This document shows positions 17,568 through 27,024 of a DNA stretch of 32,481 nucleotides, piece after piece; position 1 is the first letter of the stretch; every line of letters begins with the position of its first letter. Origin of the DNA: Prochlorococcus sp. AG-409-J19. GTDB lineage: Bacteria > Cyanobacteriota > Cyanobacteriia > PCC-6307 > Cyanobiaceae. The stretch is from positions 1-32,481 of the forward strand of contig QCKC01000015.1 of NCBI GenBank assembly GCA_003215635.1, written 5' to 3'. Made by a program: the position numbers and the translations under genes. The notes under the pieces were generated by a model that did not search any database, was not told where the DNA came from, and saw only the letters and a list, made by a program, of their open reading frames with translations.

Positions 17568-18565
17568 TATTCAACAACTTCCCAACTATGATCTACTCCA
17601 GCAAGAGAGAGCAATTCTCTATCCGCAGAAACATCAGGATTACCTGTTGTCAGAAGTTTATCTCCATAGAAGATTGAATCAGCTCCAGCTTGCAAGCAAA
17701 GTATCTGGGCCTCCCTAGTCAACTGCTCTCTGCCGGCACTTAATCGAACTCGACTTTTCGGCATTAAGATTCTTGCCGTAGCGACCATTCGAACAAAAGC
17801 CAGAGGATCAACCGAAGACAAATCTTCTAAAGGAGTTCCTTCAACAGCGACAAGAGAATTAATCGGAACACTCTCAGGATGAGGGTTCATATTCGCAAGA
17901 ACTTTTAGAAGAGATGCACGATCATCAATTGATTCACCCATGCCAATAATGCCACCGCAACAGATTGTGATTCCTGCAGAACGAACTTTGTGCAATGTTT
18001 CTAGACGATCCTGATAAGTACGCGTGGTAATTATTTGCCCATAATGTTCTGGGCTGGTATCAAGATTATGGTTGTAAGCAGTCAAGCCAGCATCTGCCAA
18101 TCTAAGAGCTTGTTTATCAGTAAGCATTCCAGCTGTCACACAAGCCTCAAGTCCTAATTCTCTAACCCCTCTAACCATAGAAAGCATCGCTTCGAACTTT
18201 TCACCATCACGAATTTCCCTCCAAGCCCAACCCATACAAAAACGATCTGCTCCAGCTGCTTTTGCAGCCCTTGCTCTCTCCAATACAGGTTGAACATCTA
18301 ACTCAGGCTGTCCTGCAACATCACTACTGTTATGCATTGACTGTGGACAATATGCACAATCCTCTTCACAACCCCCTGTCTTAACACTTAATAAAGAAGC
18401 AAGCTGAACTTTATATCCAGGGTTGGCTATACGATGTACGTTTTGGGCCTTCCATAAAAGATCAATCAAAGGTTTTTCTAAAAAATCCCTAATCTCTTCC
18501 AAAGTCCAATCATAGCGAAGCGAAATGACTGCGGGCTGTTGATTTTCAACTTCAATTAAATTCAT
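17567..18565 (-). CDS. bioB: Biotin synthase BioB (radical SAM)
   Basis: From ATG 18565 the protein has 332 residues. The radical SAM motif CEEDCAYC gives C66, C70 and C73. Other family landmarks follow: [33 protein letters not shown] and the RLSAGRE segment that holds an arginine ligand of the [2Fe-2S] cluster. It converts dethiobiotin to biotin. An upstream in-frame TTG at 18610 would lengthen the protein by 15 residues and overlap uppS. I prefer 18565 because it leaves a 16-base gap after uppS and the upstream residues are not BioB-like. The stop overlaps trhO by one base. It lies in the middle of the lysA-cdaA-uppS-bioB-trhO string. Confidence 0.95.
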   Translation of the reverse strand: MNLIEVENQQPAVISLRYDWTLEEIRDFLEKPLIDLLWKAQNVHRIANPGYKVQLASLLSVKTGGCEEDCAYCPQSMHNSSDVAGQPELDVQPVLERARAAKAAGADRFCMGWAWREIRDGEKFEAMLSMVRGVRELGLEACVTAGMLTDKQALRLADAGLTAYNHNLDTSPEHYGQIITTRTYQDRLETLHKVRSAGITICCGGIIGMGESIDDRASLLKVLANMNPHPESVPINSLVAVEGTPLEDLSSVDPLAFVRMVATARILMPKSRVRLSAGREQLTREAQILCLQAGADSIFYGDKLLTTGNPDVSADRELLSLAGVDHSWEVVE

Positions 18566-18581
18566 AAGGGAAAAGAGACAA

Positions 18582-19382
18582 TTATTTAGATCCCAACTGA
18601 TCTGCTTCAATTGGATCTAGTCCACCAAATCTGCGACATCGGGATTGATAATCAATTAGAGCTTTAGCAAAAGCAACGTCATCAAAATCAGGCCAAAGGA
18701 CATCAGTGACATGTATTTCTGCATAGGCAAGCTGCCAAAGCAAAAAATTACTTAATCTTCTCTCACCACTTGTTCTAATTAGAAGATCAGGATCTACCTC
18801 ACCTGCAGTGAAAAGTTCAGCTTCCAATTCATTTTCACCAATTGAAGAAGGATCAAGTTCACCACTTACACATCTTTGTGCTAAACGTTGAGCAGCAATA
18901 ACAAGCTCCCTCCTACCTCCATAATTAGTACAGACATTAAATTTAATACCTTTATTACCAATCGTTCTTTCTGTAGCTTCAAAAATAAGTTCTTGCAAGC
19001 GCTTAGGAAGATCTTTAGTCTCGCCAAAAAAACGAATTTTAATCTGTTCTCTTTCTAATGATTCCAACTCTTGCTGTAATACACGCTCAAATAAAGTCAT
19101 CAGGAAATTAACTTCATCCTCAGGTCTAGACCAATTTTCAGTGGAGAATGCATATGCCGTTAATGCCCCAATACCCCAATCATTGCACAATCGCAATGTT
19201 GTTTTAAGTGCCTCAACTCCAGCACTATGTCCCACCATTCTTGGCAATCCCCTAGCTTTCGCCCAACGGCCATTTCCATCCATAATCACAGCCACATGAG
19301 AAGGCATACGGAGAGGATCCACTCCAGCTGGAGAGGGAGAGACCCTTATATGATCTGCACTAATTGCCAAAGGGCGGCTCAC
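18582..19382 (-). CDS. uppS: Isoprenyl transferase, undecaprenyl diphosphate synthase type
   Basis: This 266-residue cis-prenyltransferase carries the diagnostic [19 protein letters not shown] block, with catalytic D35. It also has [19 protein letters not shown], and the C-terminal [19 protein letters not shown] and YAEIHVTD motifs. It makes the long cis-polyprenyl diphosphate that carries peptidoglycan precursors. The start is a GTG at 19382 that overlaps the cdaA stop by 4 bases (GTGA), a strong sign of translational coupling. The start puts about 25 residues before the conserved block, slightly longer than in E. coli. The length is within the family range (about 250). Confidence 0.95.
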   Translation of the reverse strand: MSRPLAISADHIRVSPSPAGVDPLRMPSHVAVIMDGNGRWAKARGLPRMVGHSAGVEALKTTLRLCNDWGIGALTAYAFSTENWSRPEDEVNFLMTLFERVLQQELESLEREQIKIRFFGETKDLPKRLQELIFEATERTIGNKGIKFNVCTNYGGRRELVIAAQRLAQRCVSGELDPSSIGENELEAELFTAGEVDPDLLIRTSGERRLSNFLLWQLAYAEIHVTDVLWPDFDDVAFAKALIDYQSRCRRFGGLDPIEADQLGSK

Positions 19383-20266
19383 TGAGGCGTTTCTTTAGTA
19401 GGAGTATTAACGCTAGTCCTCTGAGTTAATTGCCCATCGCTAGCCTTGAGTGAAGACTTAGAAGAAAGGACAGTTTTCCCTGAGGGACTACCCATTGAAG
19501 CACCTAAAAGGTCTTTGAGAAGATCTAACAACCTACTACTGGTTATGGGTCGTTCAAGACGGCCTTGGTTCGCCAAAGACAAAGTACCCGTCTCCTCAGA
19601 AACTACAACACAAATACATCTGTCAAATCTCTCTGTTATTCCCAATGCTGCCAGATGTCTTGTTCCATAGCGACTAATACCTTGTCTAGACAATGGCAAA
19701 ATGACCCCTGCTGAAACAATTCGGTTTCCTTTAACTAAAACTGCACCATCATGTAAAGGAGTGTCTGAAGCAAATAAATTCAGGAGTAATTCACTACTTA
19801 ATTGGGCATCTATTGGTATACCTGGATAGAGAAAGTCTTCTGGACGAAGATCACTGCCTACATCTACAACAACCAATGCTCCTCGTCGACTTTGAGAAAG
19901 TCTTCCTGCAGCTTCAGTTAATTGAGCAACTGTACTCGCAGTGGCTTTGAATTCCTTCTGAGCGTTCCCTAATAAAACCACTAGGCGTCCAGTTCCAAGT
20001 AATTCCATTAATCTTCTTAATTCTCCTTGCCAAAGAATGGCTAGAGATAAAGAACAAGCGAGCACCAATGCATCTATAAGCTTGGATGTCAGAGGAAGGC
20101 GTTCAAATCTCTGAACAAACCAAGCCAATGAAACTAAAAATAAATATCCCCTTAACAGCCAAAGAGTCCTAGGTTCATTAACCCTGGAAAACAGCAACAC
20201 TCCAAGACTAACTGCAAAAAAGACGTCTAAAAGCAGGCGCAGATCTATAAGTCCCCATAAATTCAC
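19379..20266 (-). CDS. cdaA: Diadenylate cyclase CdaA (c-di-AMP synthase)
   Basis: This 295-residue protein has hydrophobic segments at about residues 8-27 and 36-52, then 64-79, followed by a DisA_N diadenylate cyclase domain. The ATP/metal motif DGA is at 173-175 (LHDGAVLV). The second motif reads RHLAA (203-207) where most family members have RHRAA. The enzyme joins two ATP into c-di-AMP at the membrane, which controls potassium and osmotic balance. The C-terminal ~30 residues are a low-complexity Ser/Thr/Lys tail. It overlaps uppS by 4 bases and follows lysA after 30 bases. Coupling with cell-wall genes parallels the cdaA-glmM neighbourhoods of Gram-positives, though glmM is not here. Confidence 0.92.
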   Translation of the reverse strand: MNLWGLIDLRLLLDVFFAVSLGVLLFSRVNEPRTLWLLRGYLFLVSLAWFVQRFERLPLTSKLIDALVLACSLSLAILWQGELRRLMELLGTGRLVVLLGNAQKEFKATASTVAQLTEAAGRLSQSRRGALVVVDVGSDLRPEDFLYPGIPIDAQLSSELLLNLFASDTPLHDGAVLVKGNRIVSAGVILPLSRQGISRYGTRHLAALGITERFDRCICVVVSEETGTLSLANQGRLERPITSSRLLDLLKDLLGASMGSPSGKTVLSSKSSLKASDGQLTQRTSVNTPTKETPQ

Positions 20267-20296
20267 ACATCCATCGCATATCTCTATAGCCTACCT

Positions 20297-21652
20297 CTAA
20301 AGCCGCTCTGGAAGAACGTCATACATCAATAAATCTTCTGGTCTCTCCCTTTTTTGTATTAATTCAGCATGTCCAGCATTAACAATTACGCCTGCAGGCC
20401 TAGGAATTCTATTGTAATTAGAACTCATTGAATTGTTATAAGCACCAGTTGAAAATACAACAAGAATATCACCACTCAATGGCTTTGGAAGACCAATATC
20501 CTTAAGAAGAATGTCCCCGGATTCGCAATGCTTTCCAGCAATAGTAACGATTTCGTCAGTTTCATCTAAAGGCCTATCGGCCAGGCAACATGTATACAAA
20601 GATTGATACGTTATTGGGCGAGGATTATCACTCATTCCACCATCAACAGAAATATAAGTTCGCAATCCTGGAATAGACTTTTTTGCTCCTAAAGTATAAA
20701 GAGTTAATCCTGCAGTTGCAACTAATGATCTGCCGGGTTCACACATTAATCTAGGAAGTTGAAGGCCTCTAATTTTACAAGCTTTTGTTACTGCAGTAGA
20801 TATAACTCGTATCCAATCTTGAATAGATGGGGGATCATCAGAAACAACATATCTAACTCCCAGTCCACCTCCAATATTCATGTCTTGAACAGGATGTCCA
20901 TATTTCTTAGCTAGACAAAAAGTTTCTGTAATTACCTCAGCTAAATCCTGATGAGGCTCCAACTCAAAAATCTGAGACCCAATATGTGCATGAATTCCAG
21001 TTAAAATTGCCCATGGATAATCTATTAATTCTTTAAATAAAGCATCCAATTGATCGGGATCAAAACCAAACTTACTATCTAAATGGCCCGTTTTGATATA
21101 TTCATGAGTATGACATTCAATTCCAGGGGTGAAGCGCAACATCAATCGAACTGGCTTGGTGCGCTTAGAAACGAGCTCCTTAAGTCGCTCAAGGTCATGA
21201 TGATTATCGATTACTACAGTTGCATCAGCTTCATAAGCAATTAATAATTCCTGGTCCGACTTATTGTTTCCATGAAGAAAAATCCTTTCGCCACTAACCC
21301 CACCTCTTAAAGCAGTAAGCAATTCGCCTGCGGAAACCACATCAATTCCAAAACCTTCTGATGCAACCAACTTAGTCATAGCAATTGAGCTATTTGCCTT
21401 GGAAGCATATAAAGGAAGGCTTTCTCCTTTATAATGAGTTCTTAATGCTTCCAAGTAAGACTTACAAGAAACCCGAACACTTTCTTCGTCCAAAACATAA
21501 AGAGGTGTCCCATATCTTTTGGCTATAGAAGACAATTGGCAACCTCCAACAACTAATCTTCCGTTTTGATCTATTTCAGTCGTAATTGGAGCCAAATTTC
21601 GATTAGGGCTTTTCTGATCAAGCTCACATTCATATTGGCCTTTGTTATCCAT
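20297..21652 (-). CDS. lysA: Diaminopimelate decarboxylase LysA
   Basis: From ATG 21652 the protein has 451 residues. It is a fold type III PLP enzyme: YASKANSS with the PLP lysine K85, HGNNKSDQEL, HAHIGSQI, the phosphate-binding GGGLGVRY, EPGRSLVA, and the substrate-side CESGD near the C-terminus. It performs the last step of lysine synthesis and consumes meso-diaminopimelate, which is also the cross-linking residue of peptidoglycan. A TTG at 21679 would add nine residues (YSFYFSIS), which look non-coding, so the internal ATG is preferred. It is the first gene of the minus-strand string and is divergent from rimI with a 66-base gap. Confidence 0.95.
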   Translation of the reverse strand: MDNKGQYECELDQKSPNRNLAPITTEIDQNGRLVVGGCQLSSIAKRYGTPLYVLDEESVRVSCKSYLEALRTHYKGESLPLYASKANSSIAMTKLVASEGFGIDVVSAGELLTALRGGVSGERIFLHGNNKSDQELLIAYEADATVVIDNHHDLERLKELVSKRTKPVRLMLRFTPGIECHTHEYIKTGHLDSKFGFDPDQLDALFKELIDYPWAILTGIHAHIGSQIFELEPHQDLAEVITETFCLAKKYGHPVQDMNIGGGLGVRYVVSDDPPSIQDWIRVISTAVTKACKIRGLQLPRLMCEPGRSLVATAGLTLYTLGAKKSIPGLRTYISVDGGMSDNPRPITYQSLYTCCLADRPLDETDEIVTIAGKHCESGDILLKDIGLPKPLSGDILVVFSTGAYNNSMSSNYNRIPRPAGVIVNAGHAELIQKRERPEDLLMYDVLPERL

Positions 21653-21718
21653 AGAGATGGAGAAATAGAACGAATACAAGAAACAATTTAAAGAAGCGTC
21701 GTTATTTGTGAGCTTTAA

Positions 21719-22195
21719 ATGCCAAATGCAGACCTACCGTCAAAGCAAACCAAATCCCAAAGGCTTTGCATACAACATCTAGATGCTTGCATAGAACTTG
21801 ATCAACTCGCTTTAAACGGCCTCTGGACCAACAAGCAATGGGAACAGGAACTGATAGGGAATAATCGTATGTGCTTTGGGATAATTAATCATTCAAAACT
21901 TCTTGCTTTTGCATGCGGATGGATAGTTGTAGACGAAATCCAATTAACTGCCATAGGCGTCCATCCTTTATATCGTCAAAAGGGACTGGCTAAAAAAGTT
22001 GTTTTAAAACTATTAGATCAAGCATTCAAAGCAGGCGCGAGGATTGCATCTCTTGAAGTTTCCTCAAAAAATTTCGAAGCAATAGCCTTGTATAAAAGCC
22101 TAGGATTTAAGCACAAAGGGATTCGACAAAAATACTATCGTGATGGAAGTGATGCTCTCCTGCAATACCTATATCTCAACGACAGACCTTATTAA
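21719..22195 (+). CDS. rimI: GNAT N-acetyltransferase, RimI-like
   Basis: This 158-residue GNAT protein has the acetyl-CoA binding loop in the segment IGVHPLYRQKGLAKKVVLKLL, where QKGLAK supplies the Q/R-x-x-G-x-A pattern. ASLEVSSKNFEAIALYKSLGF is the C-terminal motif of RimI-type ribosomal protein S18 acetyltransferases (VxxxNxxAxxLYxxxGF). RimI acetylates the N-terminal alanine of S18. Length is close to the family (about 150), with a short N-terminal extension. Other GNAT substrates are possible, so the precise call is moderate. It is divergent from lysA and upstream of clpC by 187 bases. Confidence 0.85.
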   Translation: MPNADLPSKQTKSQRLCIQHLDACIELDQLALNGLWTNKQWEQELIGNNRMCFGIINHSKLLAFACGWIVVDEIQLTAIGVHPLYRQKGLAKKVVLKLLDQAFKAGARIASLEVSSKNFEAIALYKSLGFKHKGIRQKYYRDGSDALLQYLYLNDRPY

Positions 22196-22277
22196 CCATC
22201 AGCTTCTGGATTGGATGGGCCTCCAACATGAAGGAACAAAAAAGGCTACTAAGTGCTGCAGTTTCTTATTAATTACC

Positions 22278-22294
22278 ACAGTCATCATGACTGT
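22278..22294. repeat. Inverted repeat ACAGTCATCATGACTGT in the rimI-clpC gap
   Basis: Two 8-base arms (22278-22285 and 22287-22294) are perfectly complementary around one central base. As RNA it would form a 7-bp stem with a tight 3-base loop; as DNA it could be a dimeric regulator site. It lies 83 bases after the rimI stop and 88 bases before clpC, so it may serve either end. No T tract follows, which disfavours a classic terminator. Confidence 0.45.
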
Positions 22295-22364
22295 TCAGAA
22301 CTGGGATGTGACCAATGGAACAACTCCCCCACATTCCCCGCATTATCCTGATAGGTTAGAGAGT

Positions 22365-22376
22365 GTCCACGTGGAC
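22365..22376. promoter_or_regulatory. Perfect 12-bp palindrome just before clpC
   Basis: GTCCACGTGGAC is a perfect palindrome ending six bases before the clpC ATG, exactly where a ribosome binding site would be. No ordinary Shine-Dalgarno is visible there. It could be an operator or could fold as a small stem-loop that controls translation of clpC. Function is inferred from position and symmetry only. Confidence 0.4.
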
Positions 22377-22382
22377 TAGAGC

Positions 22383-24950
22383 ATGTTCGAGCGGTTTACA
22401 GAAAAGGCCATCAAAGTAATCATGCTGGCCCAAGAAGAAGCTAGAAGGCTTGGGCACAACTTTGTTGGGACAGAACAAATCCTCCTGGGTCTAATTGGAG
22501 AAGGTACTGGAGTTGCGGCAAAAGTACTTAAATCAATGGGGGTAAATCTAAAAGATGCCAGGGTTGAAGTTGAAAAAATCATTGGACGTGGCTCTGGATT
22601 TGTAGCAGTAGAGATACCTTTCACCCCACGAGCAAAAAGAGTTCTAGAACTCTCACTTGAAGAAGCTCGTCAACTTGGACACAATTACATTGGAACCGAA
22701 CATTTACTCCTTGGGCTAATAAGGGAAGGAGAAGGAGTAGCTGCACGTGTTTTAGAAAATCTTGGGGTAGACCTCACAAAAATAAGAACTCAAGTAATCC
22801 GGATGCTTGGTGAGACAGCAGAAGTAACAGCTGGGGGAGGTGGAGGCAAAGGTTCTGCGAAAACAGCAACTCTTGATGAATTTGGAACTAATCTCACACA
22901 ACTTGCTAGTGAATCTAAGTTAGATCCAGTAGTTGGAAGACATGCTGAGATAGACAGAGTTATTCAAATCCTAGGGCGTAGAACAAAAAACAATCCTGTA
23001 CTAATTGGAGAACCAGGTGTAGGGAAAACAGCTATAGCCGAAGGTCTTGCTCAGCGCATTCAACAAGGGGATATTCCCGACATTCTAGAAGAGAAGCGTG
23101 TCCTTACTCTTGATATAGGCTTATTAGTAGCTGGTACAAAGTATCGAGGAGAATTTGAAGAACGCTTGAAAAAAATAATGGAAGAAATTAAGTCAGCTGG
23201 AAATGTAATTTTGGTTATTGATGAAGTTCATACCTTGATCGGTGCTGGTGCTGCGGAAGGAGCAATTGATGCAGCCAATATTCTTAAACCTGCATTAGCT
23301 AGAGGTGAGCTTCAATGCATTGGAGCAACAACTCTTGACGAATACAGGAAACATATTGAAAGGGATGCCGCTTTAGAAAGAAGATTTCAACCTGTGATGG
23401 TTGGAGAGCCTTCCATAGATGACACAATCGAGATTTTAAAAGGACTTAGAGAAAGATATGAGCAACATCACAGGTTGAAAATCACAGATGAAGCTCTAGA
23501 TGCCGCCGCAAATCTTGGAGACCGATATATTTCAGATAGATTTCTTCCAGACAAAGCAATAGATCTAATAGATGAAGCAGGTAGTCGAGTACGTCTTCTA
23601 AATTCTAAATTACCTCCAGCAGCAAAAGAAGTAGACAAAGAGTTAAGAAAAATACAAAAACAAAAAGAAGAAGCCGTTAGGGAACAAGATTTCACACAAG
23701 CAGGTGAATTAAGAGAAAAAGAAGTAGAGCTTAGAGACCAGATTAGAACCTTACTTCAAAACAATAGAGATGAAAAGAAGGAATCAAAAGATGACTCCGA
23801 AGCAGAAAATCTAAAAGATAATTCTTCCAAGCTAGAATCAAAAGAAAATGACAATTCACTAAACGAATTAACCACTCCGATTGTCAACGAAGAAGATATT
23901 GCCAATATCGTTGCATCATGGACCGGTGTACCTGTTCAGAAACTCACAGAAAGTGAATCAATTAAACTTCTTCATATGGAGGACACCCTTCATCAGCGTC
24001 TAATTGGTCAAGACGAAGCTGTGAAAGCAGTTTCCAAGGCAATACGAAGAGCCAGAGTTGGCTTGAAAAATCCAAATCGCCCTATAGCAAGTTTTATATT
24101 TTCAGGCCCCACAGGTGTTGGGAAAACTGAACTAACAAAAGCTCTGGCTACTTATTTCTTCGGGAGTGAAGAAGCAATGATAAGGCTAGACATGTCTGAA
24201 TTTATGGAACGACACACTGTCAGTAAATTAATTGGCTCTCCTCCAGGGTATGTAGGATTTAATGAAGGAGGACAACTTACCGAGGCTGTTAGGCGCCGTC
24301 CATATACTGTTGTTTTATTTGATGAGATAGAGAAAGCCCATCCAGATGTATTTAATCTTTTACTTCAATTGCTAGAAGATGGACGGTTAACAGATTCCAA
24401 AGGAAGAACTGTAGATTTTAAAAATACCTTAATCATAATGACATCTAATATAGGTTCAAAAGTTATTGAAAAAGGTGGTGGCGGATTAGGTTTTGAGTTC
24501 TCAGGTGAAAATGCCGAAGAAAATCAATATAATAGAATTAAATCACTAGTAAATGAAGAGTTAAAACAATACTTCCGTCCAGAATTTTTAAATCGTTTAG
24601 ATGAAATAATTGTATTCCGTCAACTCTCCAGAGACGAAGTTAAAGATATAGCAGAGATCATGTTAAAAGAAGTATTTGAACGCATTGAAGAGAAAGGCAT
24701 ACATTTAACAGTCTCAGAAAAGTTTAAAGAAAGATTAGTCGAAGAAGGTTATAACCCTGCATATGGAGCGAGGCCATTACGCCGAGCAGTTATGCGTTTA
24801 CTTGAAGATAGTCTTGCAGAAGAAGTTCTCTCTGGAAGAATAAAAGATGGAGACAAAGCAGAAGTTGACGTAGATCAAGACAAAAAAATCATTGTAAGGC
24901 ATCTAAATAACAAAAATACAACTCCAGAACTTGCTGGCGCTGGAATATAA
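22383..24950 (+). CDS. clpC: ClpC, ATP-dependent Clp protease ATPase subunit (AAA+, class I)
   Basis: This 855-residue HSP100 protein has two Clp N-repeats ([22 protein letters not shown] and a second copy near [18 protein letters not shown]). AAA domain 1 has Walker A GEPGVGKT (209-216) and [20 protein letters not shown]-type middle domain lies near 415-455 ([18 protein letters not shown]). AAA domain 2 has Walker A GPTGVGKT (575-582), [14 protein letters not shown], and the C-terminal [13 protein letters not shown]. It unfolds substrates for ClpP-type proteases and is essential in cyanobacteria, with a role in chloroplast-like housekeeping. The middle domain carries an acidic/polar low-complexity insert (about 465-495, [11 protein letters not shown]...). 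It is followed 29 bases later by the GldA-like gene. Confidence 0.97.
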   Translation: MFERFTEKAIKVIMLAQEEARRLGHNFVGTEQILLGLIGEGTGVAAKVLKSMGVNLKDARVEVEKIIGRGSGFVAVEIPFTPRAKRVLELSLEEARQLGHNYIGTEHLLLGLIREGEGVAARVLENLGVDLTKIRTQVIRMLGETAEVTAGGGGGKGSAKTATLDEFGTNLTQLASESKLDPVVGRHAEIDRVIQILGRRTKNNPVLIGEPGVGKTAIAEGLAQRIQQGDIPDILEEKRVLTLDIGLLVAGTKYRGEFEERLKKIMEEIKSAGNVILVIDEVHTLIGAGAAEGAIDAANILKPALARGELQCIGATTLDEYRKHIERDAALERRFQPVMVGEPSIDDTIEILKGLRERYEQHHRLKITDEALDAAANLGDRYISDRFLPDKAIDLIDEAGSRVRLLNSKLPPAAKEVDKELRKIQKQKEEAVREQDFTQAGELREKEVELRDQIRTLLQNNRDEKKESKDDSEAENLKDNSSKLESKENDNSLNELTTPIVNEEDIANIVASWTGVPVQKLTESESIKLLHMEDTLHQRLIGQDEAVKAVSKAIRRARVGLKNPNRPIASFIFSGPTGVGKTELTKALATYFFGSEEAMIRLDMSEFMERHTVSKLIGSPPGYVGFNEGGQLTEAVRRRPYTVVLFDEIEKAHPDVFNLLLQLLEDGRLTDSKGRTVDFKNTLIIMTSNIGSKVIEKGGGGLGFEFSGENAEENQYNRIKSLVNEELKQYFRPEFLNRLDEIIVFRQLSRDEVKDIAEIMLKEVFERIEEKGIHLTVSEKFKERLVEEGYNPAYGARPLRRAVMRLLEDSLAEEVLSGRIKDGDKAEVDVDQDKKIIVRHLNNKNTTPELAGAGI

Positions 24951-24979
24951 ATTGAACAACAAGGAAATAAATAACATAA

Positions 24980-26101
24980 ATGGAAAACAACTACAAACAT
25001 GCAATTGCGCCGAAAAGAGTTATAAGAGGCGAAGGGGCTTGGGAAAAATCTAAATTCACAATTAGCAACATATGCAAACGCCCATTATTTATTGGAAGAA
25101 GTAAAAGTACTGCTTCAATCAGGAATTTTCTGAAAGAAGATCTTCTTAATGATGGAATACATACACTTGAAGCAGAAATTAGATTTGATTGCTGTGAAGA
25201 AGACCTATCATATCTAAAAAATATCTATTTAGAAAGAAAATTTGATGCTGTAATCACAGCTGGTGGAGGCAAAGTTCTTGATACGGGGAAATTAATAGCA
25301 CACCGTTTAGAATTACCCTGTATTACTATTCCTTTAAGTGCCTCAACTTGCGCCGGCTGGACAGCTCTGTCGAATATATATTCACCAGAAGGCGCTTTTC
25401 AGAAAGATGAAGCTCTTGATAAATGTCCAGACCTGCTGATTTTTGATCATAAATTGATTCGCCAAGCGCCTAATCGCACCCTTGCGAGTGGAATAGCTGA
25501 TGCTCTTGCAAAATGGTATGAGTCATCAATAAGCAGTGGTTCCAACCCTGACGGTCTAGTGCAACAAGCTGTTCAAATGGCTCGAGTACTTCGCGATCAA
25601 CTTCTACTTGATGGAGAAATAGCCCTTAAAGACAATCAAACTCTTCAATGGATAAGAGTCGCAGAAGGCTGCGCACTTACAGCTGGTTTAATCGGAGGGA
25701 TTGGAGGGGCTCACTGCAGGACTGCTGCTGCGCATGCAATACATAACGGGCTCACTCAAATAAAAAGCTGTAATTCCTTCCTCCATGGAGAAAAAGTTGG
25801 ATATGGAATTCTTGCCCAATTGCGCCTAGAAGAAATTGTCTCTAACAATCATTTAGCTGGACAAGCAAGAAAACAGGTTCTTGATTTTCTAAAGAAAATT
25901 AATATTCCGGTAAAAATCAATGATTTAGTATTAGATCCAATGCAAAGCATTGAATTATCGCAAGCATGTAATTTTATATGCAGAAAGGGATCAGACATAT
26001 ATAATCTTCCTTTTAAAATAGAGCCAAAACAAGTTCACAAAGCAATTATTGAGGCTGGGGCCGAATCTTCATCTCCAAAATTTATCAATCAAACCAACTG
26101 A
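24980..26101 (+). CDS. GldA-family iron-containing alcohol dehydrogenase (glycerol dehydrogenase-like)
   Basis: This 373-residue protein matches the glycerol dehydrogenase branch of group III dehydrogenases. It has the NAD-binding GGGKVLDTGK (95-104) and SASTCAGWTALSNIYSPEGAF. The metal ligands are conserved: D174 in GIADALAKWYE, H252 in AAHAIHNGLT and H269 in FLHGEKVGYG. In characterised GldA the equivalent of C124 is an aspartate (STDAP) that contacts substrate; here the segment reads STCAG, so the substrate may differ from glycerol. The NAD-binding GGG and metal site suggest an active enzyme. It follows clpC by 29 bases and precedes the hydrolase by 5 bases, which fits an operon. The physiological substrate is unknown. 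Confidence 0.85.
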   Translation: MENNYKHAIAPKRVIRGEGAWEKSKFTISNICKRPLFIGRSKSTASIRNFLKEDLLNDGIHTLEAEIRFDCCEEDLSYLKNIYLERKFDAVITAGGGKVLDTGKLIAHRLELPCITIPLSASTCAGWTALSNIYSPEGAFQKDEALDKCPDLLIFDHKLIRQAPNRTLASGIADALAKWYESSISSGSNPDGLVQQAVQMARVLRDQLLLDGEIALKDNQTLQWIRVAEGCALTAGLIGGIGGAHCRTAAAHAIHNGLTQIKSCNSFLHGEKVGYGILAQLRLEEIVSNNHLAGQARKQVLDFLKKINIPVKINDLVLDPMQSIELSQACNFICRKGSDIYNLPFKIEPKQVHKAIIEAGAESSSPKFINQTN

Positions 26102-26106
26102 ATATA

Positions 26107-27024
26107 TTGACTTACACAACTACCAATCTAGGCGCAGAAGAACCATCTATTGAGCAGAAACTTTTTGATAGCTTAAGTCGTAAATTAATAGATCCATTAG
26201 CAAGAGATTTAGCCAAGGAAGTCAAATGGGTTCTTATTAATGATATTCATAATGGAGGGAATGAAAAGTATCCGATTGCTATTACTGGGAGTGGGCCTCC
26301 GATCCTTTTGTTACATGGATTTGACAGTAGCTTTTTAGAATTTAGACGTCTAGCACCTTTATTAAAAGATAACTATCAATTAATAATTCCTGATCTTTTT
26401 GGCTTTGGGTTCTGTCCTCGACCAAAGGGAGCAGAATATGGCATTAAAAATATAATAAAACATCTCCAAAAAATAATAGAGATAAGAGAAATAACACAAG
26501 GTCTAGGAGTTGTAGGAGCTTCTATGGGTGGAGCTGTTGCAATGGAATTAGCAAGAAATAAACCCAAAGAAATAAATCGTTTACTTCTACTAGCCCCTGC
26601 AGGATTAACAGGGAAACCAATGAAGATACCTCCATTGCTAGATAGACTAGGAGTATGTTTTCTAAGCCTCCCTGCAGTCAGGAAAGGATTATGCAAGCAG
26701 GCATTTGCTGATCCAAATAAAAGTGTTGGGATAGCCGAAGAACAAATTGCATCACTTCATTTGCAAGTACCTGGATGGGGCAGATCACTAGCAGAATTCG
26801 CGCAAAAAGGTGGAATTGCAAATTTAGGATTACCCAAACCCAAACAACAACTATTAGCAATTTTTGGCCAAGACGATCGAATCCTCAAAGGTGAAATCAA
26901 AACCAATACGATAAACTTAATTAAACCTTTCGTGAAAGAAGTCAACAATTGCGGTCACCTACCTCATCTCGACAGGCCAGAAGTTGTTGCAGAATTATGG
27001 GACAAAGATACGACCAATGAATAA
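26107..27024 (+). CDS. Alpha/beta hydrolase
   Basis: This 305-residue serine hydrolase has the canonical pattern: oxyanion region LLLHGFDSSFLEF, nucleophile elbow GASMGG with S139, acid FGQDDRIL (D256 or D257), and H284 in NCGHLPHLDRPE. It starts at TTG 26107, 5 bases after the upstream gene, with no ATG nearby. There is no signal peptide. The fold serves esterases, lipases, dehalogenases and C-C hydrolases, so the substrate cannot be named. Its stop overlaps the next gene by 8 bases. The upstream GldA-like and downstream DUF2993 genes point to a shared operon, perhaps in lipid or membrane metabolism (inference). Confidence 0.88.
   Translation: MTYTTTNLGAEEPSIEQKLFDSLSRKLIDPLARDLAKEVKWVLINDIHNGGNEKYPIAITGSGPPILLLHGFDSSFLEFRRLAPLLKDNYQLIIPDLFGFGFCPRPKGAEYGIKNIIKHLQKIIEIREITQGLGVVGASMGGAVAMELARNKPKEINRLLLLAPAGLTGKPMKIPPLLDRLGVCFLSLPAVRKGLCKQAFADPNKSVGIAEEQIASLHLQVPGWGRSLAEFAQKGGIANLGLPKPKQQLLAIFGQDDRILKGEIKTNTINLIKPFVKEVNNCGHLPHLDRPEVVAELWDKDTTNE

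Noticed and set aside
22215..22379. 54-codon frame between rimI and clpC (starting MGLQHEGTK), ending three bases before clpC
   Set aside because: It lacks a ribosome binding site and recognisable family, and its frame also runs back into rimI out of frame. The gap is better explained as regulatory DNA with two palindromes. Conservation in relatives could revive it.
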